Below, one piece after another: positions 12,777-22,896 of a DNA stretch of 64,000 nt (the stretch's first letter is position 1; each line of letters opens with the position of its first letter). The stretch covers positions 1 through 64,000 of the forward strand of contig NZ_RBIE01000001.1 in NCBI RefSeq assembly GCF_003633715.1, written 5' to 3'. Position numbers and translations under genes: made by a program. The notes beneath the pieces were generated by a model, which worked only from the letters and a program-made list of their open reading frames with translations, was not told the origin of the DNA and did not search any database. The stretch is from Thermovibrio guaymasensis. GTDB lineage: Bacteria > Aquificota > Aquificia > Desulfurobacteriales > Desulfurobacteriaceae.

Positions 12777-14240
12777 TTAAAGGGATGGAGTAAGGTTAAG
12801 GGAGAGCTCCTTTTCTACTGTGTGGGCAACTTTTAGAATTGTTTCTTCATCAAAAGCTTTTCCGATTAGCTGGAGTCCAATTGGAAGGTTCTTACTATCA
12901 AATCCGCAGGGAATAGATATCGCCGGAAGTCCTGCAAGGTTCACGGCAATCGTGAAGATGTCTGAGAGGTACATCTTTATAGGGTCGTCCGTCTTCTCTC
13001 CTATTTTGAATGCGGTTTCTGGAGTTACTGGGGTAATGAGGAAGTCTACCTCCTCAAAGGCCTTTTGGAAGCCCTGGTAAATTAGAGTTCTAACTTTTTG
13101 AGCCTTTAAGTAGTAGGCGTCGTAGTATCCGGCGCTTAGAGTGTAGGTTCCTATCATTATTCTCCTTTTAACTTCGTTTCCAAAACCTTCAGCCCGGGTC
13201 TTCTTGTACATGTCTATCAAGTCTTTGTAGTCTTTTGCTCTGTAGGTGTACCTTACTCCGTCAAACCTTCCCAAGTTTGAAGAGGCCTCTGCTGGGGCAA
13301 TTATGTAGTAGGTCTCTACTGCGTACTTCGTATTAGGTAGGGAAACTTCAACTATTTCAACTCCGAGGGATTCCAGCTTCTTTACTGCGCTTAAAACGGC
13401 CTCTTTAACTTCAGGATCAACTCCCTCTATGAAGTACTCCTTTGGTAGACCTGCTTTAAGGCCTTTTACCTCCCCGTTAAGAGCCTCAAGGAAGTTGGGA
13501 ACCGGAACTTTTGCTGAAGTTGCATCCTTTGAGTCCTGACCTGAGATAAGGTTTAAAAGGTATGTTGCATCCTCTACGTTCTTGGTTATAGGGCCTATCT
13601 GGTCAAGTGAGGATGCAAAGGCGGTAAGTCCATATCTTGATACCCTGCCGTAAGTCGGTTTTAGACCTACAACTCCGCAGAACGCAGCCGGCTGTCTGAT
13701 TGAACCTCCGGTGTCTGAACCTAAAGAAGCAATGGCAGAGCGGGCGGAAACTGCTGCGGCGCTACCTCCCGAAGAACCTCCAGGAACCCTTTCTAAGTCC
13801 CAGGGGTTTTTTGTAGGGCCGAAGTATGAAGTCTCGGTTGAGGAACCCATTGCGAACTCGTCAAGGTTGTTCTTACCTACAAATATTGCTCCTCTTTCCC
13901 TTAACCTTTTAACGACTGTAGCATCGTAGGGAGATACGAAATTCTCAAGCATCTTTGAGGCGCAGGTCATCCTTACGCCTTCAACGTTTATGTTGTCCTT
14001 TATTGAGATTGGGATTCCAAAGAACTCCGGCACTTCATCTTCATTGAGTCTTGTAAGTTCTTCATCAAGGATTTCAGCCTTTTTGCGGGCTTTCTCTTCA
14101 AAAACGGTTATGTAGGCGTTGAGCTTAGATTCTGTCTCCTCTATTCTTTTAAGGAGCTCCTCCAAAACCTCGCTAGGCTTAACCTCTTTTTTCTTTATAA
14201 GTGTGTGGAGCTCTGTCAAACTCTTATTTATAAGTTCCAT
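12777..14240 (-). CDS. gatA: Aspartyl/glutamyl-tRNA amidotransferase subunit A
   Basis: This 487-residue amidase has the Ser-cisSer-Lys triad of GatA: K81 in SIKDN, S156 in GGSSGGS and S180 in DTGGS. It frees ammonia from glutamine and passes it to the GatB site, where Glu-tRNA(Gln) or Asp-tRNA(Asn) is amidated. gatC lies directly upstream in the same operon; gatB is not in this window. The ATG follows GGAGGAGGAA. Confidence 0.96.
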   Translation of the reverse strand: MELINKSLTELHTLIKKKEVKPSEVLEELLKRIEETESKLNAYITVFEEKARKKAEILDEELTRLNEDEVPEFFGIPISIKDNINVEGVRMTCASKMLENFVSPYDATVVKRLRERGAIFVGKNNLDEFAMGSSTETSYFGPTKNPWDLERVPGGSSGGSAAAVSARSAIASLGSDTGGSIRQPAAFCGVVGLKPTYGRVSRYGLTAFASSLDQIGPITKNVEDATYLLNLISGQDSKDATSAKVPVPNFLEALNGEVKGLKAGLPKEYFIEGVDPEVKEAVLSAVKKLESLGVEIVEVSLPNTKYAVETYYIIAPAEASSNLGRFDGVRYTYRAKDYKDLIDMYKKTRAEGFGNEVKRRIMIGTYTLSAGYYDAYYLKAQKVRTLIYQGFQKAFEEVDFLITPVTPETAFKIGEKTDDPIKMYLSDIFTIAVNLAGLPAISIPCGFDSKNLPIGLQLIGKAFDEETILKVAHTVEKELSLNLTPSL

Positions 14241-14249
14241 TTCCTCCTC

Positions 14250-14540
14250 CTATTTCTTAACAACTTTTGGAACTATGAAGTACTCACCGTCGGTTTCAGG
14301 TGCGTTCATAAAAACTTTTTCCCTTGGTAAAGACACAGATGGGACGTCTTCCCTGAGTACATTTTCAGGTGGAATAACGCTGAACTTCGGGTCAATTCCC
14401 TCTGTGTCAAGCTCGTTTAACTTCTCAACGAAGGAAAGAATTTCTGACAGCTCCTTCCTAAACTTTTCAACTTCTTCTTCCTTTAATTCAATTCTTGCAA
14501 GGTGGGCGATGTGTAGAACTTCCTCTCTACTCAGCTTCAT
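14250..14540 (-). CDS. gatC: Aspartyl/glutamyl-tRNA amidotransferase subunit C
   Basis: This 96-residue protein starts with the GatC helix KLSREEVLHIAHLARIELKEEE and ends with a stretch containing DGEYFIVPKVV, as is usual. GatC wraps around GatA and stabilises the GatAB complex. Its ATG overlaps the stop of the upstream gene as ATGA, which suggests coupled translation. gatA follows 9 bases later. Confidence 0.93.
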   Translation of the reverse strand: MKLSREEVLHIAHLARIELKEEEVEKFRKELSEILSFVEKLNELDTEGIDPKFSVIPPENVLREDVPSVSLPREKVFMNAPETDGEYFIVPKVVKK

Positions 14541-14857
14541 CTCCTACTCCTTAAATAGGCTTTTATCCTCCTTCCGACCTCTTCAATCTCGTATCTCATG
14601 ATAGGGTCGGAGGAGTGGCTAACAATTTTAACATCAGGGTTAAGTTCAACCTCTCCGGTGTATACTGCCTCTTCAAGCCACTTAATGAAGTCTATTCCGT
14701 TTCCTCCAAAGTAAGAGTACTCCTCAAGGTAGTTATCAAGGTCAAGGACTTCTATCTCCTTCCCGTATCTCTTTACTAAATCTTTTAGCTGATTTACCGT
14801 CTTAACTCCTGTGTAACCTGGGGGTGGTTCTCTCCAGTCATCAAGGTATACTTTCAA
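14537..14857 (-). CDS. Receiver-like domain protein, probable cyclic-phosphate-processing (cREC) family
   Basis: This 106-residue single-domain protein begins KVYLDDWREPPPGY, keeps a central LDLDNYL segment and a GxxFIKWLEEAV helix, and has IVSHSSDP before its last helix. That layout matches the cREC group of receiver-like domains, predicted to act with nucleotide-processing or RNA-repair enzymes. No response-regulator output domain is attached. The start is TTG at 14857, chosen because AAGGAGG lies 6 bases upstream and no better start exists. Its stop overlaps the gatC start. Family assignment is by recalled pattern, so the function is uncertain. Confidence 0.6.
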   Translation of the reverse strand: MKVYLDDWREPPPGYTGVKTVNQLKDLVKRYGKEIEVLDLDNYLEEYSYFGGNGIDFIKWLEEAVYTGEVELNPDVKIVSHSSDPIMRYEIEEVGRRIKAYLRSRR

Positions 14858-14883
14858 TGAAAACCTCCTTAAGGGAGTTAACC

Positions 14884-15090
14884 GTGGGAAAAATTTTAGT
14901 TGAACTTGAAGGAAAAGAAAGGGAAGTTGAGTTTAAAGGGAAGAGGATAAGGGTTGATAGGTTGCTTGACCTCCTTAACATCTACCCTGAGACGGCGGTT
15001 GTAGTAAAGGGGAAAGAGCTCCTTTGTGATGACGACCTCCTATCGGACGGGGAGAGAGTTAAGGTAGTAGTAGCAACCTCAAAGGGGTAG
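14884..15090 (+). CDS. ThiS/MoaD-like small beta-grasp protein
   Basis: This 68-residue protein has the shape of ubiquitin-like sulfur carriers: two short strands, a helix (VDRLLDLLNI), then VVVKGKELL, DDDLLSDGERVKVV and a glycine-ended tail. The last residues are TSKG rather than the GG needed for thiocarboxylate formation. GTG 14884 is preferred because GGGAG lies 6 bases upstream; an in-frame ATG at 14857 has no good ribosome site. ruvX follows after 3 bases and mnmA, a tRNA-thiolating enzyme, comes next. A role as a sulfur carrier is possible but not shown. Confidence 0.65.
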   Translation: MGKILVELEGKEREVEFKGKRIRVDRLLDLLNIYPETAVVVKGKELLCDDDLLSDGERVKVVVATSKG

Positions 15091-15093
15091 AAA

Positions 15094-15519
15094 ATGAGGG
15101 TAATGGCCCTTGATGTCGGTTTTAAAAGGATAGGAGTGGCCATTTCAGACCCTCTGGGCCTTACAGCTTCACCCTACACCATTATACATAGGAAGAGTAA
15201 TAGGGAGACTTTTAAGGAGCTCTTAAGGATAATTGATGAAAAGGGAGTTGGAAAAATAGTTGTAGGGATTCCTGTTAATAGGGAAGGGAAAGTTACTCAG
15301 ATCGGCCAGAAGATAAAGAAATTTGCCTCAAAACTTGAAGAATTCTTAAAGGAAGAGGGAAGAAAAGTTGAGATAACCTTCTGGGATGAAGCTTACTCTA
15401 CAAAGGAGGCTCAAGAGATCGCAAGGAGCTTGGGAAAGAAGAAAGAGGAACTTGACGACTACGCGGCAGCTCTAATTCTAAGGGAGTTCCTTGAACAATT
15501 GCAGTCTAAAGGGCAGTAG
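15094..15519 (+). CDS. ruvX: Putative pre-16S rRNA nuclease / Holliday junction resolvase-like RuvX (YqgF)
   Basis: This 141-residue RNase H-fold protein starts with MALDVGFKRIGVAISDPLG, which contains the first acidic catalytic residue. Later it has VVGIPVN and, in its second half, FWDEAYSTKEA and ELDDYAAALIL, which carry the remaining acidic residues. YqgF-family proteins mature the 5' end of 16S rRNA. The gene follows the ThiS-like gene without a gap, and a terminator lies about 115 bases downstream. Confidence 0.9.
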   Translation: MRVMALDVGFKRIGVAISDPLGLTASPYTIIHRKSNRETFKELLRIIDEKGVGKIVVGIPVNREGKVTQIGQKIKKFASKLEEFLKEEGRKVEITFWDEAYSTKEAQEIARSLGKKKEELDDYAAALILREFLEQLQSKGQ

Positions 15520-15557
15520 CATAGATTAATAATCCCTAACTTTACCTCCTTATGGGG

Positions 15558-15586
15558 TTGACAAAACCGATATTGATAACTATTAT
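15558..15586 (+). promoter_or_regulatory. Promoter for a possible short RNA after ruvX
   Basis: TTGACA (15558-15563), perfect, and TATTAT (15581-15586) are exactly 17 bases apart. The only thing between the predicted start (about 15593) and the terminator at 15634 is a C-rich tract, so the promoter does not obviously serve a protein gene unless transcription reads through to mnmA. Confidence 0.65.
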
Positions 15587-15592
15587 TATTAA

Positions 15593-15664
15593 CAGACACC
15601 CCCTATCCCCCTCCCTCCTCCCCATAAGTCTTTAAGGGGCGCCTCAGGCGCCCCTTCTTTTTTT
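15593..15664 (+). ncRNA. Candidate small RNA with C-rich tract
   Basis: A transcript from the promoter at 15558-15586 would be about 70 bases: a C-rich stretch (15599-15623, containing CCTCC, the complement of Shine-Dalgarno sequences), then a strong terminator hairpin. CCCCATAAG (15620-15628) is also the reverse complement of CTTATGGGG (15549-15557) upstream of the promoter. A read-through ruvX transcript could therefore fold the C-rich part away. No protein frame fits. This is a prediction only; the segment could instead be just the terminator region of ruvX. Confidence 0.45.
15634..15664 (+). terminator. Rho-independent terminator before mnmA
   Basis: AAGGGGCGCC (15634-15643) pairs perfectly with GGCGCCCCTT (15647-15656) around a TCA loop, followed by C and seven T. 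It ends the ThiS-like/ruvX operon and the candidate small RNA. Confidence 0.9.
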
Positions 15665-15724
15665 CTCTCTTGGGAAAGTTCTATAAAATTCTGCACTAAT
15701 AAATTGAGAAATTAGGTTATAAGT

Positions 15725-16774
15725 ATGGGAAAGAGAGTTTTACTTGGGTTCAGCGGCGGAGTTGATAGCTTTTACAGTGCCTATCTACTGAGAGAGAAGA
15801 GTTTTGACGTCCACTTGATTTACTTTAAGCTCCTTAAAACGGCAAATCCAGAGAGGGTTAGAAAGAGTGCTGAACTCCTTAAACTTCCTCTAACAGTTAT
15901 AGACCTATCAGATGAGTTTAGAAAGGCGGTAATAGATTACTTCATCCGTTACTACAAGTTGGGTCTAACTCCGAACCCCTGTGCAGTGTGTAATAGGGAA
16001 ATAAAGTTAAAGTACCTGTACAGGTTGATGAAGGAGCTCTCCTTTGACTTTATTGCAACCGGCCACTACGCAAGGGTAGTTTACGTTCCGGAGTTTAGGA
16101 GGAACCTAATTTCAAGGGGAGTAGATAGGAGGAAGGAGCAGTCTTACTTCCTTTCCCTTGTAGAGAGAGAAGTTTTTGATTCTTTACTCCTCCCTTTAGG
16201 TGATTTTACTAAAGAAGAAGTTGTAAAGAGGGCAAAAGAGCTAGGGTTTGAGTATAGGGGGGAGAGTCAGGATATATGCTTTATTCCTGGAGAGTATACA
16301 GAGTTCCTTAAAAGGTTCATAAAGCCAAGACCCGGTTACTTTAGGCTCAGAGATGGAACCGTTCTTGGAAGGCACAAAGGCCTCTTTTACTACACCGTTG
16401 GTCAAAGGAGAGGACTTGGAATTCCCTATAAACATTCCCTCTACGTCCTAGAACTCTTACCGGAGGAGAATGCTGTAGTTGTTGGAAGTAAGGAAGAGAT
16501 TCTGAAGGATGAGATTTTAGTTTGGAAGTTAAACTGGCACGTAAAACCTGAAGAACTTGTGGGTAGAGAAATTGAAGTTCAGATAAGGTATAGGGCGAAA
16601 CCGGTAAAAGTTAGAGAATTAAAGTATTTAAATTCTGACTTTTATTGTGTAAAATTAGCGGCGAAAGTAGAAGCTCCTGCTCCGGGGCAGGTCTGCGCCT
16701 TTTACAACGGAGATCTGCTTATCGGAGGGGGAGAAATTACAAGGGAAGGAGCCGGGAGATGGAAGGAAGCATAG
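15725..16774 (+). CDS. mnmA: tRNA-specific 2-thiouridylase MnmA
   Basis: This 349-residue protein thiolates uridine 34 of tRNA(Lys, Glu, Gln). The PP-loop GFSGGVDS is at residues 8-15 and adenylates the uridine. The catalytic cysteines are in NPCAVCNREIKL (C89) and SQDICFI (C185), with GHYARV between. The C-terminal part has the usual substrate-gating barrel. No clear Shine-Dalgarno sequence precedes the ATG. Its last 16 bases overlap the first ATP synthase gene. Confidence 0.94.
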   Translation: MGKRVLLGFSGGVDSFYSAYLLREKSFDVHLIYFKLLKTANPERVRKSAELLKLPLTVIDLSDEFRKAVIDYFIRYYKLGLTPNPCAVCNREIKLKYLYRLMKELSFDFIATGHYARVVYVPEFRRNLISRGVDRRKEQSYFLSLVEREVFDSLLLPLGDFTKEEVVKRAKELGFEYRGESQDICFIPGEYTEFLKRFIKPRPGYFRLRDGTVLGRHKGLFYYTVGQRRGLGIPYKHSLYVLELLPEENAVVVGSKEEILKDEILVWKLNWHVKPEELVGREIEVQIRYRAKPVKVRELKYLNSDFYCVKLAAKVEAPAPGQVCAFYNGDLLIGGGEITREGAGRWKEA

Positions 16775-17196
16775 TATCAATAGACTGGACGCTGGCCGTC
16801 CAAGCAGTCAACTTCCTGGTTTTTATGGTTTTAATTAACAAGTTCCTCTTTAAGCCCCTCCTTGAGCTTATGGAGGAGAGAGAGAGGGAAGTTGGGGCTG
16901 TTTACTCTGAAGTTGAAGCTTTGAAAGAGAAGGCAAATTCCCTCTTTTCACAGGTTGAGGAGCTCCTAGCAAGGGCAAAGGAAGAGGCTAAAGCGAAAAT
17001 TGATGAGGCCGTAAGGGAAGCAAGAGAGGAGAGGGAAAAGATACTTTCTGAAGCTCAAGAAGAAGCTCTCAAGAAGGTAGAGAAGGCTAAGGAAGAGATT
17101 TGGAAGTCCTTTGAGGAAGAGAAGGCTAAGCTTGAGAAGGAAGCTGAAAGGATAGCAGAGGAGATAGTTAAGAAAATTCTTGGAAAAGTTGCTTAG
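16759..17196 (+). CDS. atpF: F0F1 ATP synthase subunit b (first of two b-type subunits)
   Basis: This 145-residue protein has one N-terminal membrane helix (about residues 8-30, DWTLAVQAVNFLVFMVLINKF) followed by a long charged coiled coil. It forms the peripheral stalk joining F1 to F0. ATG 16759 was chosen because a membrane anchor begins there and AAGGAG lies upstream, although an open frame extends further 5' inside mnmA. A second b-type gene follows after 8 bases, so the stalk is probably a b/b' heterodimer as in Aquifex and cyanobacteria. Confidence 0.88.
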   Translation: MEGSIVSIDWTLAVQAVNFLVFMVLINKFLFKPLLELMEEREREVGAVYSEVEALKEKANSLFSQVEELLARAKEEAKAKIDEAVREAREEREKILSEAQEEALKKVEKAKEEIWKSFEEEKAKLEKEAERIAEEIVKKILGKVA

Positions 17197-17204
17197 GGGG
17201 AGAT

Positions 17205-17678
17205 ATGGAACACGGAGGACACCTTCTATTTTGGAAGACCGTAAACACTATAATCCTCTTCGCAATCCTCTATTGGCTTCTTAGGAAACCTGTTTCAAAC
17301 TTTATTTCAAACGGTATTGATTCAATAGTTAATAAGTTTGAAAAGGCAAAGAAAGAAAAAGAAGAAGCTTTAAACTTGCTTAAAGAAGCTGAGAAGAAGC
17401 TAGAAGAGGCTAAAGAGGAAGCTCAGAGGATAGTTTCCTACGCTGAAGAAGTGGCTCAGAGGGAGAAGGAACAGATAATAAGTGATGCGAAGCAGACTGC
17501 CGAAAGGGTTATAAAGATGGCAGACGAGGAGATTGAAAAGGAAGCTTACAAGGCCAAAGAGGAGCTTAAGAAGTTTGCAGTTCAGAAGGCAATTGAGATT
17601 GCCGAAGGAAGGATAAAGTCGTCTATTACTCCTGAGCTCAATAAAAAACTTATAGAGTCAAGTCTTGAAAAGCTTTAG
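17205..17678 (+). CDS. atpF: F0F1 ATP synthase subunit b (second b-type subunit)
   Basis: This 157-residue protein begins with a hydrophobic helix (LLFWKTVNTIILFAILYWLL) and the b-subunit RKPVSNFI turn, then a coiled coil rich in Lys, Glu and Ala to about residue 140. It is the partner of the preceding b-type subunit; which is b and which b' cannot be settled from the sequence alone. atpH follows after 14 bases. Confidence 0.9.
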   Translation: MEHGGHLLFWKTVNTIILFAILYWLLRKPVSNFISNGIDSIVNKFEKAKKEKEEALNLLKEAEKKLEEAKEEAQRIVSYAEEVAQREKEQIISDAKQTAERVIKMADEEIEKEAYKAKEELKKFAVQKAIEIAEGRIKSSITPELNKKLIESSLEKL

Positions 17679-17692
17679 GAGGGGTCAAGTAG

Positions 17693-18226
17693 ATGAGACC
17701 GGAAGTTAGAATCGCCAGAAGGTACGCTAAAGCCCTGGCAGAGGTTTTACCAGACGAGAAGTTGGAGAAAGTTTTAAAGGAGGTTGAAGCTCTCCTTCAG
17801 TTCTTTGACGAGAAGGCTCTAAAGTACTTTAAGAGCCCCGTTGTGCCGGTTGAGAAGAAGAGAGTTCTCCTTGAGCAGGTCCTTTTAAAGGTTGAAGTTA
17901 CTGACGAGCTAAAGAAAATCCTCCTCTTGATGGCTCGGAGAAACAGGTTAGGCCTTCTAAAGGACTTCAAAGAGGAGTTTGAGAGCTTCGTAAACTCTAG
18001 ACTCGGTATCGTAAAGGCAGAGATTACTTCAGCCTCTGAACTTGACCAAGAGACTCTGGACAAGATAGCGAAGAAGATAGAGGAGCTCTTCGGTAAGAGA
18101 GCAGAGATAGTTGTAAAACTTGACCCCTCCATAATAGGTGGTTTCATAGTTAAAGTCGCCGATAAAGTCCTTGATGCTTCAATAAAGACTCAGCTGGAAA
18201 ACTTAAAGAAAGCTATTGCAGATTAA
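17693..18226 (+). CDS. atpH: F0F1 ATP synthase subunit delta
   Basis: This 177-residue protein matches delta (OSCP) in length and pattern: VRIARRYAKALAEVL at the N-terminus for binding alpha, and a C-terminal segment containing DPSIIGGFIVKVADKVLD, the family signature. Delta caps F1 and holds the b-type stalk. The gene sits between the b genes and atpA as usual. Confidence 0.95.
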   Translation: MRPEVRIARRYAKALAEVLPDEKLEKVLKEVEALLQFFDEKALKYFKSPVVPVEKKRVLLEQVLLKVEVTDELKKILLLMARRNRLGLLKDFKEEFESFVNSRLGIVKAEITSASELDQETLDKIAKKIEELFGKRAEIVVKLDPSIIGGFIVKVADKVLDASIKTQLENLKKAIAD

Positions 18227-18253
18227 CATAAAAACAGATAGCGAGGTGGAAAG

Positions 18254-19762
18254 ATGCAACTGAGGGCAGAAGAGATTTCAGAGTTAATAAGGAAGCAGAT
18301 TGAAGAGTTTGAATCCTCTGTAAAGCTTGATGAAACGGGAATCGTTATCAAGGTCGGTGACGGAGTCGCAAGGGTTTACGGTCTTGAGAACGTTGAATTT
18401 GGAGAAGTTGTAGAGTTTGAAGATGGCACGGAAGGTGTTGCTTTTAACCTTGAAGAGGACAACGTAGGTGTTGTTCTCCTTGGTGAAGGAAGAGGTATCG
18501 TTGAAGGAGGAAAGGCTAAGAGGACTGGAAGAATCCTTGACATGCCTGTTGGTGACGGCCTCATTGGAAGGGTTCTTGACCCTCTAGGAAATCCGATAGA
18601 TGGAAAGGGAGACATTGAGTACGTTGAAAGAAGAGCAGTTGAGCGTATTGCTCCTGGAATTGTTACGAGAAAGCCGGTTCATGAACCTCTCCAAACGGGT
18701 ATTAAAGCTATAGACGCCCTGATTCCAATCGGAAGGGGACAGAGAGAGCTTATCATTGGTGACAGGCAAACCGGTAAAACAACCATTGCCGTAGATACAA
18801 TCCTCAACCAGAAGAGGGAAGGGGTTATCTGCGTCTACTGTGCAGTAGGCCAGAAGCGTTCAACTGTTGCCCAGACTGTTCAGCTCTTAAAAGAGCTTGG
18901 CGCTATGGATTACACAATAGTTATTTCTGCTACTGCATCTGACCCTGCTGCCCTCCAGTACCTTGCTCCTTACGCAGCCTGTACTGTTGCCGAGTACTTT
19001 AGGGATACAGGAAGGGCAGCTCTCATAGTTTATGACGATCTCTCAAAGCAGGCAGTAGCCTACCGTGAAATGTCACTCCTCCTCAGGCGTCCACCTGGAA
19101 GGGAGGCTTACCCTGGAGACGTCTTCTACCTTCACTCAAGGCTCCTTGAAAGGGCAGCAAAGCTTAACGATGAGCTTGGAGCAGGTTCTCTTACAGCTCT
19201 TCCAATAGTTGAAACGAAGGCTGGAGACATTTCAGCTTACATTCCAACAAACGTAATTTCAATTACGGACGGACAGATCTTCCTTGAAACAGACCTCTTC
19301 TACAAGGGTCAAAGGCCAGCCATTAACGTTGGTCTTTCTGTTTCAAGGGTCGGTGGTGCTGCTCAGATTAAGGCTATGAAGCAGGTTGCAGGTAAGCTGA
19401 GACTTGAGCTTGCAAGGTATAGGGAACTTGAAGCCTTTGCCCAATTTGCTTCCGACCTTGACCCTGCTACAAGGGCACAGCTTGAGAGGGGTAGGAGGTT
19501 AATGGAGCTCCTCAAGCAGCCTCCTCACAAGCCAATTCCCGTTGAAAAGCAGATTGTTGCTTTCTTTGCTGCTATTAACGGCTACCTTGATGACCTTCCT
19601 GTTGAGGCAGTTACGAAGTTTGAGTGGGAGCTCTACGCATTTATGGATGCTAAGTACTCTGACGTTCTAAACGAGATTCTTGAGAAGAAGCAGCTTGACG
19701 ATGAGCTTACGGAGAAGCTCCACAAGGCTATTAAGGAGTTTAAGGCCACCTTCACCGCTTAA
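18254..19762 (+). CDS. atpA: F0F1 ATP synthase subunit alpha
   Basis: This 502-residue protein has the non-catalytic nucleotide-binding P-loop GDRQTGKT at 169-176 and the alpha signature [14 protein letters not shown]. It alternates with beta in the F1 hexamer. It has the normal length and sits in the normal order after atpH. The ribosome site is GCGAGGTGG before ATG 18254. Confidence 0.97.
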   Translation: MQLRAEEISELIRKQIEEFESSVKLDETGIVIKVGDGVARVYGLENVEFGEVVEFEDGTEGVAFNLEEDNVGVVLLGEGRGIVEGGKAKRTGRILDMPVGDGLIGRVLDPLGNPIDGKGDIEYVERRAVERIAPGIVTRKPVHEPLQTGIKAIDALIPIGRGQRELIIGDRQTGKTTIAVDTILNQKREGVICVYCAVGQKRSTVAQTVQLLKELGAMDYTIVISATASDPAALQYLAPYAACTVAEYFRDTGRAALIVYDDLSKQAVAYREMSLLLRRPPGREAYPGDVFYLHSRLLERAAKLNDELGAGSLTALPIVETKAGDISAYIPTNVISITDGQIFLETDLFYKGQRPAINVGLSVSRVGGAAQIKAMKQVAGKLRLELARYRELEAFAQFASDLDPATRAQLERGRRLMELLKQPPHKPIPVEKQIVAFFAAINGYLDDLPVEAVTKFEWELYAFMDAKYSDVLNEILEKKQLDDELTEKLHKAIKEFKATFTA

Positions 19763-19776
19763 TTGGAGAGGTAAAA

Positions 19777-22091
<2,315 letters not shown>

Positions 22092-22104
22092 GGGAGAAAG
22101 GTAG

Positions 22105-22530
22105 ATGGCTACCGTGAAAGGAATTCCTACAACTATGAAGTTTCAGCTGGCTTCGGCCACAGGTAAGCACTACGAGTTTGAAGTAAGAGAAGTCTACATT
22201 GAAACGGAGGATGGAGACCTAGGAGTCTTACCTGGCCACCAGCCTGAGTTCTACTCTGTAGGTGCGGGCTTTGTTGTCTGCAGAACGGCTGACGGACAGG
22301 AAGTAAAGAAGCTCCTCTACTCCGGTTTTGTTCAGGTTGAACCTGACGTTGTTAGGATCGGAGTTCAGGAGATTTATGAGCCGGGAGAAGTTAACGTAGA
22401 GCTCCTTGAAGAGGAAGTTAGTCAGCTTAAGGAGAAACTAACTTCACTCTCAGAAGAGGAAGAAGAAGCTAGGTCTCAGATAGAAAGGGAAATTAGAAGG
22501 AAGGAAGAGCTAATCAAGAAGGCCCGCTAA
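22105..22530 (+). CDS. atpC: F0F1 ATP synthase subunit epsilon
   Basis: This 141-residue protein has an N-terminal beta-sandwich (with GDLGVLPGHQPEFYSVG, the family signature region) and a C-terminal helical hairpin rich in Glu and Lys that can inhibit F1. Its stop codon overlaps the stop of the convergent gene on the other strand. The terminator hairpin is made from its last codons. Confidence 0.93.
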   Translation: MATVKGIPTTMKFQLASATGKHYEFEVREVYIETEDGDLGVLPGHQPEFYSVGAGFVVCRTADGQEVKKLLYSGFVQVEPDVVRIGVQEIYEPGEVNVELLEEEVSQLKEKLTSLSEEEEEARSQIEREIRRKEELIKKAR

Positions 22531-22545
22531 GGGCCTTCTTTCTTT
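22516..22545 (+). terminator. Terminator built into the ends of two convergent genes
   Basis: AAGAAGGCCC (22516-22525) pairs perfectly with GGGCCTTCTT (22531-22540) around GCTAA, which contains both stop codons. Trailing T-rich bases favour the plus strand, ending the ATP synthase operon. The stem could also act for the minus-strand gene, though without a clear T run. Confidence 0.8.
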
Positions 22546-22856
22546 AATTTCCAAATAAGAATTCCTATTCCTACCGAAAGTCCCATCAAGATAATAATTA
22601 CCAGGGTAAACAAGGGAGGGTAGCTCTTTTGGGGTATCTTGCTAACCGGTTTGGGGATTTCCTCCTTACTGAGGTGTGGCCTTATCTCGTAAATTTTCCC
22701 TGAGGCGGTTTTAATCTTAACGACTTCTATAACTTTGTCTCCTTCCTGTTTGTAGACTATCCAGGCCTCAATTGGCCTATCTTCCTTTACTTCCTGCGAG
22801 TAGGAAGGAACAAATAAAATAAGAGGTATTAGAATTGCAAGTATCAGCTTTTTCAT
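22527..22856 (-). CDS. Small secreted or membrane-anchored protein of unknown function
   Basis: This 109-residue protein has a clear signal peptide (MKKLILAILIPLILFVPSYSQ, probable cleavage after the small residues near 19), a polar middle with IEAWIVYKQEGDKVIEVVKI, then a C-terminal membrane helix (about residues 81-103) and a basic tail. The middle would face the periplasm. The start is ATG 22856, 5 bases after AGGAGG; an upstream GTG is too close to that site. I do not recognise the family. It diverges from an amino-acid permease 40 bases away. Confidence 0.7.
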   Translation of the reverse strand: MKKLILAILIPLILFVPSYSQEVKEDRPIEAWIVYKQEGDKVIEVVKIKTASGKIYEIRPHLSKEEIPKPVSKIPQKSYPPLFTLVIIILMGLSVGIGILIWKLKKEGP

Positions 22857-22896
22857 GACCACCTCCTAATTAGAAATTATTACAAATGGAAGAGAC

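Noticed and set aside
14119-14601. Open frame of 160 codons antisense to gatA/gatC
   Set aside because: It spans the boundary of two real genes, is Ser/Phe-rich, and lacks a ribosome site.
15596-15624. C-rich repeats read as a CRISPR or simple-sequence array
   Set aside because: The runs are irregular in length, there are no spacers and no cas genes; promoter and terminator context suggests an RNA unit instead.
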